This document shows, piece by piece, positions 35,401-42,154 of a stretch of DNA of 64,000 bases (its first letter is position 1; the number at the start of each line of letters is the position of its first letter). The notes beneath the pieces are model-generated. The model was not told the DNA's origin. It saw nothing but the letters and a program-made list of their open reading frames with translations, and made no database searches. Where the stretch lies: assembly GCA_964017235.1 (NCBI GenBank), contig OZ024940.1, forward strand, positions 23,565,615 to 23,629,614, written 5' to 3'. The position numbers were made by a program, and so were the translations under genes. The DNA is from Sabellastarte sp. h YS-2021 (Eukaryota; Annelida; Polychaeta; Sabellida; Sabellidae).

Positions 35401-35622
35401 TTGAATCGATTTCTTTGAGTTCAAAGTACAAAGTAGCTTGCAACCCACTTCTTTTTCACAAGACAAGGATTTGGAAATTTCACATTTTCTACACCCTGTA
35501 AGCTGATACTTTGTTCTTAATTTGTGTGTGTGTTTTTTTTTAATCTTTCAGCAAATCTGGTGGCTGATCCGAAAAACTTTGTGGGGACTGACAGGACACC
35601 ACGATACGATTGGGGCTACTGA
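12065..35622 (+). CDS. Gene B: type I membrane protein, CTLD with nested WSC domain, second CTLD
   Basis: Sixteen exons join to 2505 nt (834 residues plus stop): 12065-12113, 14264-14646, 15956-16082, 16521-16650, 17618-17817, 21669-21859, 22569-22848, 23524-23647, 24735-24868, 25481-25639, 26242-26529, 30205-30231, 33046-33174, 34347-34434, 34903-35027, 35552-35622. Every junction is GT/AG and every phase agrees. Domains: signal peptide 1-17; N-terminal domain to 186; CTLD1 first half about 215-296; WSC 297-404; CTLD1 second half 405-453; CTLD2 454-592; Thr/Ser/Pro stalk 593-740; transmembrane 741-760 followed by Cys761-764; tail to 834. Such proteins usually bind carbohydrates or other ligands at the cell surface; the actual ligand is unknown. 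Canonical CTLD calcium-site motifs are degenerate (QPN and QPP instead of EPN/QPD). No overall homologue is named. Confidence 0.85.
12909..12934. repeat. (TAAG)n microsatellite
   Basis: About six tandem TAAG/AAGT units. Confidence 0.85.
13480..14090 (-). mobile_element. 5'-truncated LINE: reverse transcriptase C-terminal part (CR1/jockey-like)
   Basis: A 165-residue open frame on the minus strand (stop side 13480, open to 13977 and beyond in the same frame) shows the order typical of the end of a non-LTR reverse transcriptase: VRNLGAYFDS, then the IARIRKYLS block, then TSKLDYANCLLYG, then RLQIVQNSAARVI, then RKYDHI and LHRLPLQQRIAF. These are thumb and post-thumb motifs of the CR1/L2/jockey group. 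The palm with its YADD active site and the endonuclease are missing, so it is a dead, truncated copy. It lies antisense in intron 1 of gene B. Its fairly long open frame suggests a more recent insertion than the other LINE scraps here. Confidence 0.85.
14264..14646 (+). CDS. Gene B exon 2: N-terminal beta-sandwich-like domain
   Basis: Residues 17-144. It begins with GSCLIGIAVDNEF and the AYLNGK strand, then has LIIDAHNTNGLSGILVAS and a WFCA segment. The same order occurs in gene C exon 2 (GDCQVGFIVDN, LYIDG, AAHNNQGASGFLVTS, WRC). The pattern of a strand with -DN..-Y-NG-, then -AHN--G--G-L-, resembles galactose-binding-like domains such as those in rhamnosidases; this is inference from pattern only. 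Ends in phase 0 at CAG/GTAAAA. Confidence 0.8.
14681..14880 (+). mobile_element. Dispersed repeat with GGCGGAGGTCT..CGAGTGCTT end
   Basis: Starts with GCCAGGAGGTTATGTTCTTG and a TTTGTTTGTCTGTGTTTG run and ends with CTGGCGGAGGTCTTGG and CTACGAGTGCTT. The same beginning and end are found at 52063 and 53115, and a degraded version at 59030-59200. From memory, similar sequences are common in invertebrate and fish genomes; the class (RTE-like LINE end or SINE) is not certain. Confidence 0.5.
14984..15165 (+). mobile_element. tRNA-derived SINE family A, copy 2
   Basis: A complete tRNA-like head: A-box TGGCCTAGCGGGTAAC and B-box GGTTCAAACCC, then the family body to GATAAATGGTCATC. The copy stops there and lacks the 3' tail. 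Confidence 0.85.
15694..15840 (-). mobile_element. tRNA-derived SINE family B, copy 2
   Basis: The minus-strand unit has the head GGTGGCTTAGAGGTTAACAA, the phrase TCACAGGCTGTCACCTCTGT and a degraded B-box (GTGTGGATTCGGCTGCC). Confidence 0.7.
15956..16082 (+). CDS. Gene B exon 3: end of N-terminal domain
   Basis: Residues 145-186. VENADWIWNQNPG and DVICR match gene C exon 3 (VWMWTDNPG and DILVR). It ends in phase 1 with A/GTGAGT. A GTTAGT four bases earlier is rejected because phase 0 puts a stop into exon 4. Confidence 0.8.
16083..16520 (+). other. Gene B intron 3
   Basis: Nothing recognised inside. Confidence 0.6.
16521..16650 (+). CDS. Gene B exon 4: linker and start of CTLD1
   Basis: Residues 187-229. 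A Thr/Asp-rich linker leads to DLCMLGVLFDFNSKTYCL, whose two cysteines form the extra N-terminal pair of a long-form CTLD. Phase 1 in, phase 2 out (AG/GTAAGT). Confidence 0.8.
16847..17397. repeat. Minisatellite, about 21-bp units in alternating pairs
   Basis: About 25 units alternate between GACTTGCTAACTTGTGGGAA-like and GAGTTAGTATCTTGTGGTAA-like forms, a 42-bp higher-order period. Since 21 is a multiple of three, the opposite strand is open over long stretches and gives a spurious 7-residue repeat protein. Confidence 0.9.
17455..17480. repeat. (AT)n microsatellite
   Basis: About a dozen TA units in intron 4. Confidence 0.9.
17618..17817 (+). CDS. Gene B exon 5: first half of CTLD1
   Basis: Residues 230-296. 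It carries the CTLD alpha1/alpha2 region (NYETAQMTAVIHGQLVYI) and ends in KWQWVD, the counterpart of the W-x-W-x-D motif before the long loop. The position of the usual first core cysteine is Thr244. The exon stops in phase 1 right after WQWVD; the rest of the domain is 110 residues further on. Confidence 0.85.
17912..18050 (+). mobile_element. 5S-rRNA-derived element, diverged copy
   Basis: ATCACTGATGTTAAGCAGCG, GGGCTAGGTTAGTAGTTGGA and TTGGTGACCGTCTGAG follow the 5S rRNA internal-promoter region in order (5S has ATCACCGAAGTTAAGCA, GGTTAGTACTTGGATGGGTGACCGCCTGGGA). The 5' half of 5S is missing, so this is a SINE3-like copy or 5S pseudogene, not a working gene. Confidence 0.7.
18952..19011. 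repeat. 30-bp tandem duplication
   Basis: TATGTTGACTGGTGCCCTGT and its flanks occur twice in a row. An inverse of CTGTATT/GTGCCC occurs near 19530, but the similarity stops after about 14 bases. Confidence 0.7.
20017..20241. mobile_element. TA-flanked MITE family M, copy 2
   Basis: 225 bp with inverted ends GAGTAAGAAATCTAAAATTC / inverse and TA on both sides. Nearly the same sequence as copies 3 and 4. Confidence 0.9.
21669..21859 (+). CDS. Gene B exon 6: first half of the WSC domain
   Basis: Residues 297-360. After a short linker, the WSC start HQGCFQ is followed by TTATCIQECANS and YKYAAL, a textbook WSC N-terminal half with three of the eight cysteines. Phase 1 in, phase 0 out. WSC domains are found in yeast cell-wall sensors, polycystin-1 and Kremen and are thought to bind carbohydrate. 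Confidence 0.85.
21860..22568 (+). other. Gene B intron 6
   Basis: Mostly SINE A copy 3 (21961-22295). Confidence 0.7.
21961..22295 (+). mobile_element. tRNA-derived SINE family A, copy 3 (full length)
   Basis: The most complete copy: head GTGGCCTAGTCGGTAACAC, degraded B-box, body, and a 3' tail with GCGCCTTGAGTCCT and GATATTGCGCTGAGTATAAA ending in ACAATACAAAAATACAAA. The tail resembles L2-clade LINE 3' ends. Confidence 0.85.
22569..22848 (+). CDS. Gene B exon 7: second half of WSC fused to second half of CTLD1
   Basis: Residues 361-453. FDSECHCGNEFF, GCTSPC and YCGGENKLAIYDV complete the WSC domain (eight cysteines in all). With no intron between them, TGQWSDWDRNQPNN, then YQDC (Cys425), DEGC (Cys442) and YRYICEI (Cys450) supply the missing second half of a CTLD. 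One exon thus carries the ends of two domains. Phase 1 out. Confidence 0.9.
22849..23523 (+). other. Gene B intron 7
   Basis: A short SINE C-like head on the minus strand at about 22870-22966, and a diverged tRNA-like minus-strand segment at about 23150-23275. Confidence 0.5.
22870..22966 (-). mobile_element. SINE family C head fragment
   Basis: On the minus strand: GGGCTTTGTGGTGAAGATGT, then CTCACCTCCCACCTCAGG and a B-box-like GGTTGAAACC. Confidence 0.5.
23524..23647 (+). CDS. Gene B exon 8: start of CTLD2
   Basis: Residues 454-494. Begins at the long-form CTLD cysteine pair (Cys459 and Cys477) and ends with YFARQQC, whose Cys494 is the core C1 cysteine. Phase 1 in, phase 2 out, the same exit phase as exon 4. 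Confidence 0.8.
23648..24734 (+). other. Gene B intron 8
   Basis: Contains the fold-back element at 23679-24222; the remainder shows nothing recognisable. Confidence 0.65.
23679..24222. mobile_element. Fold-back element, TTTCACAAAAGGACTTA family, copy 1
   Basis: The left end has GCCAGTTTCACAAAAGGACT. The interior has GCTTAACTTTTGTGAACAAAGACTTA, split by a few changes, and GGCCGCCATAAA. The interior also matches the element at 52233-53035 over several hundred bases, so the two are one family. The right end is degraded. Confidence 0.6.
24735..24868 (+). CDS. Gene B exon 9: middle of CTLD2
   Basis: Residues 495-539. KALGGNLLVILSDALNQ and YYWVGAY are the alpha2 and beta2 blocks of a CTLD, ending FSWKI, the counterpart of KWQWVD in CTLD1. 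Phase 2 in, phase 1 out. The acceptor ACTTACAG/AGCTTT is chosen because the earlier AGs give a stop in frame. Confidence 0.8.
24869..25480 (+). other. Gene B intron 9
   Basis: No repeat or RNA recognised. This phase-1 intron sits at the place in CTLD2 that corresponds to the WSC insertion in CTLD1. Confidence 0.6.
25481..25639 (+). CDS. Gene B exon 10: second half of CTLD2
   Basis: Residues 540-592. YDNFADGQPPS, then NWNC (Cys566), SGGC (Cys582) and YHYVTIE. The final core cysteine is Thr590. The calcium-site motif is QPP, unlike EPN/QPD. Phase 1 on both sides. Confidence 0.85.
25640..26241 (+). other. Gene B intron 10
   Basis: AT-rich; nothing recognised. Confidence 0.6.
26242..26529 (+). 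CDS. Gene B exon 11: Thr/Ser/Pro-rich stalk
   Basis: Residues 593-688, very rich in Thr, Ser and Pro (PPSTPKEPPSTPTVTPS and later STSSTSS), as in O-glycosylated mucin-like stalks. Phase 1 on both sides. Confidence 0.75.
27284..27437 (+). mobile_element. tRNA-derived SINE family C, copy 2
   Basis: Head GGGGCCACGGTGGCAGAGTG then GTAACACTCTCGCCTCCCAC, body with TTGACCAACTGTATGTATTG and GTTTCCTCTGCCCA, tail ATATGACC and GCGACATTAAATCCC ending in AAATAAAT. The middle, including the B-box, is deleted. Confidence 0.75.
27555..27772. mobile_element. Fold-back element, GGTATTCACTAACATTCCTA ends
   Basis: GGGGTGGTATTCACTAACAT on the left is matched in inverse by ATGTTAGTGAATACCGCCCC on the right, with AATCTTTGTCCTA / TAAAACAAAGATAGG continuing inward. 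About 218 bp, non-coding. Confidence 0.8.
29370..29656 (+). mobile_element. LINE 3' end (CR1/L2-like)
   Basis: Reads SFAFDAPTVWNSLPEDI, then TIASFRTKLKTYLYAKAYPP and a stop, the last residues of a LINE reverse-transcriptase protein. The 3' UTR has TTGCACCTTAGAGTCC and GAGATTAAGCGCTATAAAAG and ends in an AATTAG-type repeat. Confidence 0.8.
30205..30231 (+). CDS. Gene B exon 12: 27-nt micro-exon of the stalk
   Basis: CTCTCAG and CAACAG/GTATGT bound a 27-nt exon coding VVETTPKPT in phase 1. It is symmetrical, so it could be skipped without changing the frame. Gene C has an equivalent 30-nt exon (46809-46838, DTTTTTKATT), which supports it. Confidence 0.65.
30945..31075. mobile_element. Fold-back element, GGTATTCATAAAAGGGATCA ends
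   Basis: GGGCTGGTATTCATAAAAGG with GATCAAGC on the left is answered by CTTGATCCCTTTCGTGAAAG and TGGCCT on the right. The interior has AGCCAAAA / TTTTGGCC. About 130 bp. Confidence 0.7.
31889..31935 (+). mobile_element. Degraded pogo/Tigger-like terminal sequence
   Basis: CAGTAGAACTCCTTTAACTG resembles the CAGTAGAACCTCTATTATCC-type end of pogo-like elements, also seen degraded at 41453-41636 and 45740-45782. Only one end is recognisable. Confidence 0.4.
33046..33174 (+). CDS. Gene B exon 13: membrane-proximal stalk
   Basis: Residues 698-740. Thr/Ala/Pro-rich, ending ASTSSGLSTLTI, nearly the same as the end of gene C exon 5 (ASTTSGLSTTTI). Phase 1 on both sides. Confidence 0.8.
33175..34346 (+). 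other. Gene B intron 13
   Basis: Contains a LINE fragment at 33738-34300 and, near 33560, a phrase like the 7555-8010 repeat. Confidence 0.65.
33738..34300 (+). mobile_element. 5'-truncated LINE fragment (CR1/L2-like)
   Basis: Reads QNRLARIVTN, then LHWLQVCEFRYIF, YKFLHSGHPSYFGSLLS, a stop, then HSFAFDDSTIWNDLPDEVR and CFKKRLKSYLFKKAFPT. The stop within the frame shows it is dead. Its 3' end TTGCACCTTAGAGTCTGCCT and GAGATTAAGCACCATAAAAG is shared with the copies at 29370 and, inverted, 61973. Confidence 0.85.
34347..34434 (+). CDS. Gene B exon 14: transmembrane helix and Cys4
   Basis: Residues 741-769: 20 hydrophobic residues (V/L/I/F), then Cys761-764, then YKRDK as stop-transfer basic residues. 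The cysteines at the cytoplasmic border are likely palmitoylation sites. Phase 1 in, phase 2 out, as in gene C. Confidence 0.9.
34435..34902 (+). other. Gene B intron 14
   Basis: Nothing recognised. Confidence 0.6.
34903..35027 (+). CDS. Gene B exon 15: cytoplasmic tail, conserved part
   Basis: Residues 770-811: VAV, RPIAPVPMTHKLGD and a VES segment. Gene C exon 7 has the same 125-nt length and phases, with RPVAHVPVTSKLGD. Confidence 0.85.
35028..35551 (+). other. Gene B intron 15
   Basis: Mostly SINE C copy 3. Confidence 0.7.
35099..35337 (-). mobile_element. tRNA-derived SINE family C, copy 3
   Basis: Minus strand: head GGGGCCACGGTAGCAGAGTG then ATAACACTCTCGCC, B-box-like GAGTTCAATCCC, body with GGTAGTTGCTTGCTGTTGGT and AACCTTGACCAACTGTATGT, tail ending TAAATAAATAAATTAA. 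The most complete family C copy. Confidence 0.85.
35552..35622 (+). CDS. Gene B exon 16: C-terminus
   Basis: Residues 812-834 and stop TGA 35620-35622. NLVADPK matches NLVALPK in gene C; the chain ends YDWGY. Confidence 0.85.
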
Positions 35623-35800
35623 AGAATGACCATGCTATAAACTGCTCAAGAAAATTCTTAAAAATTGTAATCTAGTGCTGGAACAATGACCTGTTATTTT
35701 GTGATACATATAGCTTGACTTGGTTGATTAGCACATCTTAAATAAGGTCAAACAAGAAGCAAACAATAGATTAACCTACAACCAGGATTGCTCTGACAAA

Positions 35801-35806
35801 AATAAA
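35801..35806 (+). terminator. Likely polyadenylation signal of gene B
   Basis: AATAAA 178 bases after the stop codon, the first canonical match. Another lies near 37488. Confidence 0.5.
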
Positions 35807-37625
35807 CTTTTGTAAATTGTACGTTAATTGGTTACCTGCTCATTAAGGGCCCAAATTTCATGTAGAAATGAAAAAAATCACTCTGAAAGGTTATTGATTT
35901 GCATGTTATTGCACCAAAAATATATTTTAAATTGTATTTGTATTAATGTACATTCTTGTCAAAAGAAATCCATGCTTATAATAATATACAAAACACAATT
36001 GCAAATAACTTTCTGGTTTTCCGGTTGTGTAGAATTGCCACGCTCAGCAATCTCTTACAATTAGTCTTTGTCAGCCAGAGAAAATATTAATGCATGAAAA
36101 TTAGCCAGCATATCCACTCAAGGGTTTTGTGAAAATAAGGTGGAAGATCTCGAACATTTTGAGGACACCGATAAAACTCTAGGGGCCGTATGCATGAAAG
36201 GTCTTTGCCAAATCTTAGGCTTAAGTTGTCTATATTTATATACAAAAATTAATATGCTTAACACTTGGCTTAAAGACCTTTCGTAAATACAGACCCGAGT
36301 ACGTTTATCGGCCTGCTATAGACACCCCACTACAAACAGCTTGAGAAAATTTTTATAGTAATACATAATGTAGTTTATTAGTGTTTTGACAATCGTCTCT
36401 CTTTTATTGGATAAAAAATATGCACAAGCAGTGTCAGACTTCAATGGGCAAAGTCTGACCTTTGTCCTAGGTCTCAAATTTTGCAAGGTGCATGCTTTTT
36501 TGGTACACATGGTAGATTCGTGTAAAATAATAGCGTCATACTGAATATTTGTCAAAATCATGTACAAGGAGTCGGGAAAACTTGGCTTAACAATTTAACC
36601 ACAGTCACAATGCTAGCCACTGGCTGAATTCTGCTAACATATTATCAGTCAGAAGTGTATTATATATTAACAGATGTAAAACAAGTACTTGTAATGATTA
36701 TTATTTTTACATGATTTTCTGTTTGCACACAAGGGGAGTGCCTTATTGCTGAACAGTTTTAGCTACAGTAATGCAGTAGACTACCATTACGACTATTGTA
36801 CCCTTATTTTAAAATATTTTGAGACATTGCATAAATATATTATTAAATCATAAAATACCATAAAAATGATATGTCATATACAAATGGTGTATGTATACAT
36901 TTTTTGGTATTTTTTCATGTTTTTTGGGCTGATGGTGTATTATGTTTCAGTATTGGTTTCATGTGTCACTTAATATTTATTTGAATTCCTTCTCCCCAAA
37001 AGACAAATAACAGTTTGTACATTAATAGAAATCATTCCACAACCAAGCTTTCATTGAAAAAGTGGGTATCCCAGTTGTTGTGTTGTTCCTATTTTGACTG
37101 TTCAATTATCCAAAGTCATATTTTCTTGGTATTCCATGGTTGGCTGGGCGTTCACTGGAAAATTGCCTTTAGATATGTTATGACTTGGAGCATTAGTAGG
37201 TAGCCTCTGGAAAACTTTGAAACTCTTGTAATTACTGACATTATTTATGGTTAAGTTTCCTATGCAAATATTTCATGCTATTTGCCTTACTGTTATAAGT
37301 TTAAGTGGCCCAACATCTCAGAACTTATGTCACGTTGATTTGTGTTATCACGATTTTATGATGTTACGTGTTGAGAATGTACACATAGAATATTTGTATA
37401 TATGTATTGCTGTTTTAAAATGTTCAGTCTAAAGTAAATGTCTGAATGTGTATGCATCAAAGTATACTGCAATTGTACAAGAAAGTTTAATAAAACCATA
37501 TTTAGAAGAATTCCCACTTTATTAGAAGTTAATTTTTTTTCAACTATTTTTGTTTCCTTTTTTTTTGCACAAAAGGATCTAGGAGTGTACATATACATGC
37601 TCGTATCAATTTGTTCAGATGTTTA
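35807..37625. other. Intergenic between genes B and C, first part
   Basis: One small fold-back element at 36182-36296; otherwise AT-rich with no supportable gene. Confidence 0.5.
36182..36296. mobile_element. Fold-back element, GGGGCCGTATGCATGAAAGG ends
   Basis: GGGGCCGTATGCATGAAAGG with TCTTTGCC on the left, AAAGACCTTTCGTAAATACA with GACCC on the right. About 115 bp, one of the smallest of this group. Confidence 0.7.
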
Positions 37626-37850
37626 GAGTAAGAAATCTAAAATTCGCCTGGAATCTAAAATTTGCCACCTCTAAAACGTTAGTTAATTTTATGAAGAAAA
37701 TGCTGTTTTTGTCTAAAAATTGGCATTTTTCAGTTCAAAAAGCCTTAATTTACTATACGTTCAACAAATCTCACCACAATTCATATATTTTATTAGTATT
37801 TTCACATGTGGTGAATTTCAGATATGTGGCGAATTTTAGATTTCTTACTC
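37626..37850. mobile_element. TA-flanked MITE family M, copy 3
   Basis: 225 bp, ends GAGTAAGAAATCTAAAATTC / inverse, TA at 37624-37625 and 37851-37852. Confidence 0.9.
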
Positions 37851-38311
37851 TAATCAAGCGCAAAAGTTTGTGTGTGTATTATTATTTGTTCATTTAACTG
37901 TTAACATCAAAAGTCCAAATATGTGTCACTGGATTTTCATAAACGATTTTCTTAAATGGTTGAGAAAATTACAGTCATTAAATAAATGACCAATCTTCAT
38001 CTGTATCTACATAGAAGCTTGTCCCATCTTGTGAGGTTAATATTTATAAGCCAATTAATAGATGTATTGAGTATGTTTATGATGCAAAATATATGGAGTA
38101 AAATATCTCCCTCTGAGCAAGTCTTTGAATTAGAAGTACAGTAAAATCTGGTAGATTTTATAACTGTGATAAGATGATAGAAAAACAGAAAAGGCATTTC
38201 AATGTAAAAAACAATAAGGAATACAAATTGGGAAGCTGGATATAAGTTCAGATAAATCAATTATTTGTATAATAGGAGGTCTGATAATAGAATTTCTATA
38301 GCTGTACATAT

Positions 38312-38432
38312 CAGGCCTGGGGTCTAGTACATGGAAGCAAGTACAAGTACGTTGCAAAATGGCAAGTACAAGTACTGCTGTCAAGAACCAAGTACAGGTA
38401 CTTTCACAAATTGCAAGTACAAGTACTTTAGA
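38312..38432. repeat. AAGTACAAGTAC-rich repeat
   Basis: GCAAGTACAAGTAC or a close variant (including CCAAGTACAGGTAC) occurs four times at about 28-30-bp spacing, separated by unlike short spacers. It gives a spurious Cys/Leu-rich ORF on the minus strand. Confidence 0.7.
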
Positions 38433-39472
38433 TAGTGTGCTTACACAAATAATCAATGAATATCAGAAAACCCAAATTCTGCTTAATTTTTCTTGCTACA
38501 CTCGATAATCATCATTTTTCAAAGTTTTTGTCTGTGATTGAACACCTATCAGGATGGAAAACTTTTCCTGCAATACTAATTTGTCTTTCTACAGGTACAG
38601 AGGAAGCTGGGATTGCGGAGTACTGTTTTGCTATCTTTATCTTTGTACTACATATGTAACTCTCTTATGGGGAATAATTAATATGTTTAAATAGGGCCCC
38701 AGAGGACTCTATGTAATTACAATATTTGGCTTAACTCATACAGCTAACTTTGAGTTGTATATATATACATAGGTAAAATTATGCATTTAGTGAAGTGCAT
38801 GATGCTGGTTTGGTGTTGCTATAAAATTTATGTTTTTGGTTGATACTTTGGATATTTACTAACACTATTAAAACCCTAGTTGAACAATTAAATAATGCAA
38901 AGCATATTATGAATGGTTGTCCCCAGGGGATGACTGATATAGTTGTGAAAAAGTCAGTAAATTCTGAGTTTTTTTTACTTAGTACATATAATATACATAT
39001 ATATATGCAATATAACCTGTATAGAGTAATTATTAAAGATAGAGCTTGGATCAATGTGCATAATTGTATATTGTACTTTTTTACAAACAATAGCTGCTGT
39101 GATATATTAAGAAAATACTGTAAAGACACAGTAGACTCTGTAGAACTAGTATAACCCTAAATTTCCACAGGGTTAGGTTGCAGGTTATGCCAAATCTTAT
39201 GTCAACAAAACTACAACATTTTTTTATGTTGAGATCTCAAAACTGCTTCCACCGACACTTAAATTGGACTCCCAATTGTCCTACTTCTACAGAGTCAAGT
39301 TAGATGTTCAAGTTGTTTCAATAAATGATTTAAAATTGCAAGGTTCTTTTGTTTTACTCACGTATCTGCAACCCACACTTTGGCCACTGTTGGCCCAGTG
39401 GTCATCATATTTGGCAAAGGATCACTCTCCCTCCCATCTCTGTGTCCAAGTTGTCAAATCCAGCTCCTTATA
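38433..39472. other. Intergenic, nothing recognised
   Basis: AT-rich; short ORFs here lack any family resemblance. Confidence 0.45.
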
Positions 39473-40159
39473 AGTTACTGTATTGTATATTTATTGTTTT
39501 TATACACAGTGCACTATCTCCATTACTACTGGACTCAAAGGACAATTTGATCCATCCCAATTGTACAAGTACAGCCCAAACTCTCAAGTGACTGACATTC
39601 CCCTAACTGAAAGACATAGTTTCAGAGATGACCATTTATCAACATCCCTATGACATCTTCCTTACAATTATTTTAAGAAAGATGCATATTGTCCATAAAT
39701 AAATGGTGAGCGGAGACCCAACAATGCCCAGCAATATCTTAAGGTATAGTTCTACTCGGCACAATATCTTCTTTAGTACAGGAATCAAGTGCTACTTAAC
39801 CCATCCCAACTACACAAGTATGGGCCAAGCTCTCTAATAGGTGACCGAGATTCTCCCAGCTGAAAGATGTAAATAAATTGCACTTGGGGATTAGAAACCC
39901 AACAAGGCCCAACAATAACTTATTGTACTGTATATTTATACATTCCCCTAACTGAAAGACAGAGGCTCAAGGATGACTATTTATCAACGTCCTTGAGGTT
40001 CTTTAACCTCCCACTGGGGATAGGACCCAATGACAGAGGACTGCCATTTTATTAATAAGTGGTCATCCGAGCCACTATGTATCTGCATGTACCTAGGATA
40101 GAACCCACGTCCTCTGTGTTCCTAGGTGAGTGTGTTACCCACTAGGCCACAGTGGCAGA
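39473..40159 (-). mobile_element. Cluster of SINE family A copies
   Basis: On the minus strand, a fairly intact copy covers about 39940-40159 (head GCCACTGTGGCCTAGTGGGT, body GTGGCTCGGATGACCACTTA). Two degraded 3' parts lie at about 39473-39660 and 39785-39940, sharing ATTCCCCTAACTGAAAGACA and CCATCCCAA. Confidence 0.75.
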
Positions 40160-40567
40160 TAAATATAGACCATCAATAAGGAAGCTTTGGTCATATCCAC
40201 TGGAGATCTACAAATATCGCTGATTTTACCCACCAATCTGGTAAAAAATTGGGAGAATTCCTCAAAATGAAACTTGTTTTGTGTTTATTAGTATAATTTC
40301 TGGTGCAAATAGGCGAGGGATGTCACACTAGTTACAAATACACTCAAACAAGTACATGTGACCACTCTTGCACAGTAACCATGTGCCAGTTGTAACCACT
40401 TTTATTCTCCCAAGGAAATGCATATGCAAACTATACCCTGAACAGTGACCAGTCCGCAGTTGTGTCCAAAGACCACTAAAAGCATTCCCAGGGACTCAAA
40501 AACCTCTATACAACAGAACACAATGGGGATTAAGGGCCAACGTGATCATTGATAATCATTGGATTGG

Positions 40568-40727
40568 ATGAGGTCCTCAGTGGCCTTGTGGTTAGCAAGT
40601 TTGGCATCTAATCACAGGTTGTCACCTTTGTGTGGGTTCAACTCCCACGAGTGACAAAGCCAAGGACCTGTGGCAATATGACCCTGACCCTGTTGAATGG
40701 GACGTAAAACCCCAACTTTAAACTTTG
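40568..40727 (+). mobile_element. tRNA-derived SINE family B, copy 3
   Basis: Head CAGTGGCCTTGTGGTTAGCA, B-box GGGTTCAACTCCC, then CAATATGACCCTGACCCTGT and GGGACGTAAAACCCC, the best-kept family B copy. Confidence 0.85.
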
Positions 40728-40807
40728 TCACATAGGGTCTGGGGTTTGAACTACCAACCTCAGAGGTGTGAGGCGAGTGTGTTACCACTGCACCACCGTG
40801 GTCCCCT
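40728..40807 (-). mobile_element. SINE family C head fragment
   Basis: Minus strand: GGGGACCACGGTGGTGCAGT then GGTAACACACTCGCC and a B-box-like GGTAGTTCAAACCCC. Abuts SINE B copy 3 tail to tail. Confidence 0.7.
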
Positions 40808-40839
40808 CTTGTGTTATGAGTATTTCTTGTGTTTATAGT

Positions 40840-41325
40840 AAGAAATGAGCAATTTATCACAGTTTGTAAAATTCACCTCTAAGATTCTAAGTTAGGAACA
40901 CTCCCATAGTATACTTTGTACTGTAAGTGTAAACTTGGAAACCAGTATATCCAAGTTAGGAAGAGTCTTATTCCACAACAATTCTTACGTAAGGTGTCAT
41001 TTTCTTCCCTAAATCATCTGCTTTGTTAAAAAAATGGTGAAAAACTCATTTTCTTGAGGGAAAATGCTGTTTTTAATGATTGTGTCACAGTTTAATATCA
41101 ATAAAAAACAAGATTTCCTGCAATTACTGCATATATTAAAAACATTCTATCCTGTAAGGTACCTCTGCAGATAACCTGAAATCTAGGTAGAGGCCTAAGG
41201 TGGTCTTAGAGTTAGGAATATTGATGAATAACATTTTGATCTAAGTTAGTAAAAGCTTGGGGAAACGTTAGAATCCAAGTTAGGAACAGTCTAAGTATTG
41301 TTGAAGAATACGACCCAAGGTCAGA
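40840..41325. mobile_element. Possible degraded fold-back element
   Basis: The right end GAAGAATACGACCC is inverse-related to the GGGTCGTATTC-type ends of this group, and TAAGTTAGGAA-like phrases recur (near 40880, 40958, 41215, 41275). The left end cannot be fixed. Confidence 0.35.
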
Positions 41326-41452
41326 GGCCAAAGGTAATCATTAAAATCCCAAATGTGAAAAAAAAACCATCCAAGCCAAGGAAATGGTAGGGGGTTTCCT
41401 TACTCAATTAATAAATTTTATACTGTCTCTTGTGGTCATTTTTACATTTTCT

Positions 41453-41636
41453 AACCCTAGAACCTCTGTTATGTGACCCTCTCGGGAGAATAACAATAAG
41501 GTTGGATAATAGAAAGGTCAGGTAACAGAAGGGCTAAAATAACAGGATTAAATGGAATTGGGAGAGTAGATTTGAGGTGGGATAACTGAAAATTCGGATA
41601 ATAGAGGGTTGGATAATAGATGTTCTACGGTAGTTG
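41453..41636. mobile_element. pogo/Tigger-like MITE remnant
   Basis: CTAGAACCTCTGTTATGTGA on the left and GGATAATAGAGGGTTGGATA, ATAGATGTTCTACGGTAG on the right are inverted versions of a CAGTAGAACCTCTATTATCC-like end. About 184 bp, no transposase. Confidence 0.6.
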
Positions 41637-41938
41637 TAGCTGGTTACTGGTTTCCTTAGGTAAACACAACTTAGTCTAATGTTGAAATGTTTTAAGTTTT
41701 AATTATACTGGCTACTCTGACATAGGAAAATTTAAAAACAAAACCATAGCAAAAAAAAATCCCCCCCCCCCAAAAAAAAGGGACTAACTCAAGCTCTAGA
41801 AGTTTTCTCAAGAAGAGAAAGACGACATGTTAACACATTCCACCAAGCCAAGGTTAGGACATGTCACAAATCCATTAACATGGCAGTGCAAAATATATAA
41901 CATTTTCATGATGCTCAAACAGGATATATTCTACGTCT

Positions 41939-42154
41939 GGGCCTGTATTCACAAAGATTCTTATTCTTAGAAAGACTACTAAGAAATGCATACATTTCTT
42001 GTTACTTCTATTCTTGGAATTATTCTCAGCTATGAATTGTTTTGTGAATGGGATTTTATTCTAAGAATAAGAAAATTCTTAGCTTAGAATTTTTCTTAGA
42101 CTTAAGTGTAACTTTTAGAAAAATTCTAAGAATCTTTGTGAATACAGACTGACC
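41939..42154. mobile_element. Fold-back element, GGGCCTGTATTCAC-type ends, copy 2
   Basis: GGGCCTGTATTCACAAAGAT on the left, ATCTTTGTGAATACAGACTG on the right, with the same TTCTTAGAA/TTCTAAGAA interior as the element at 668-1126 but about half its length. Confidence 0.8.

Noticed and set aside
38199-38456. Minus-strand ORF with Cys/Leu-rich repeats
   Set aside because: Arises from the AAGTACAAGTAC repeat.
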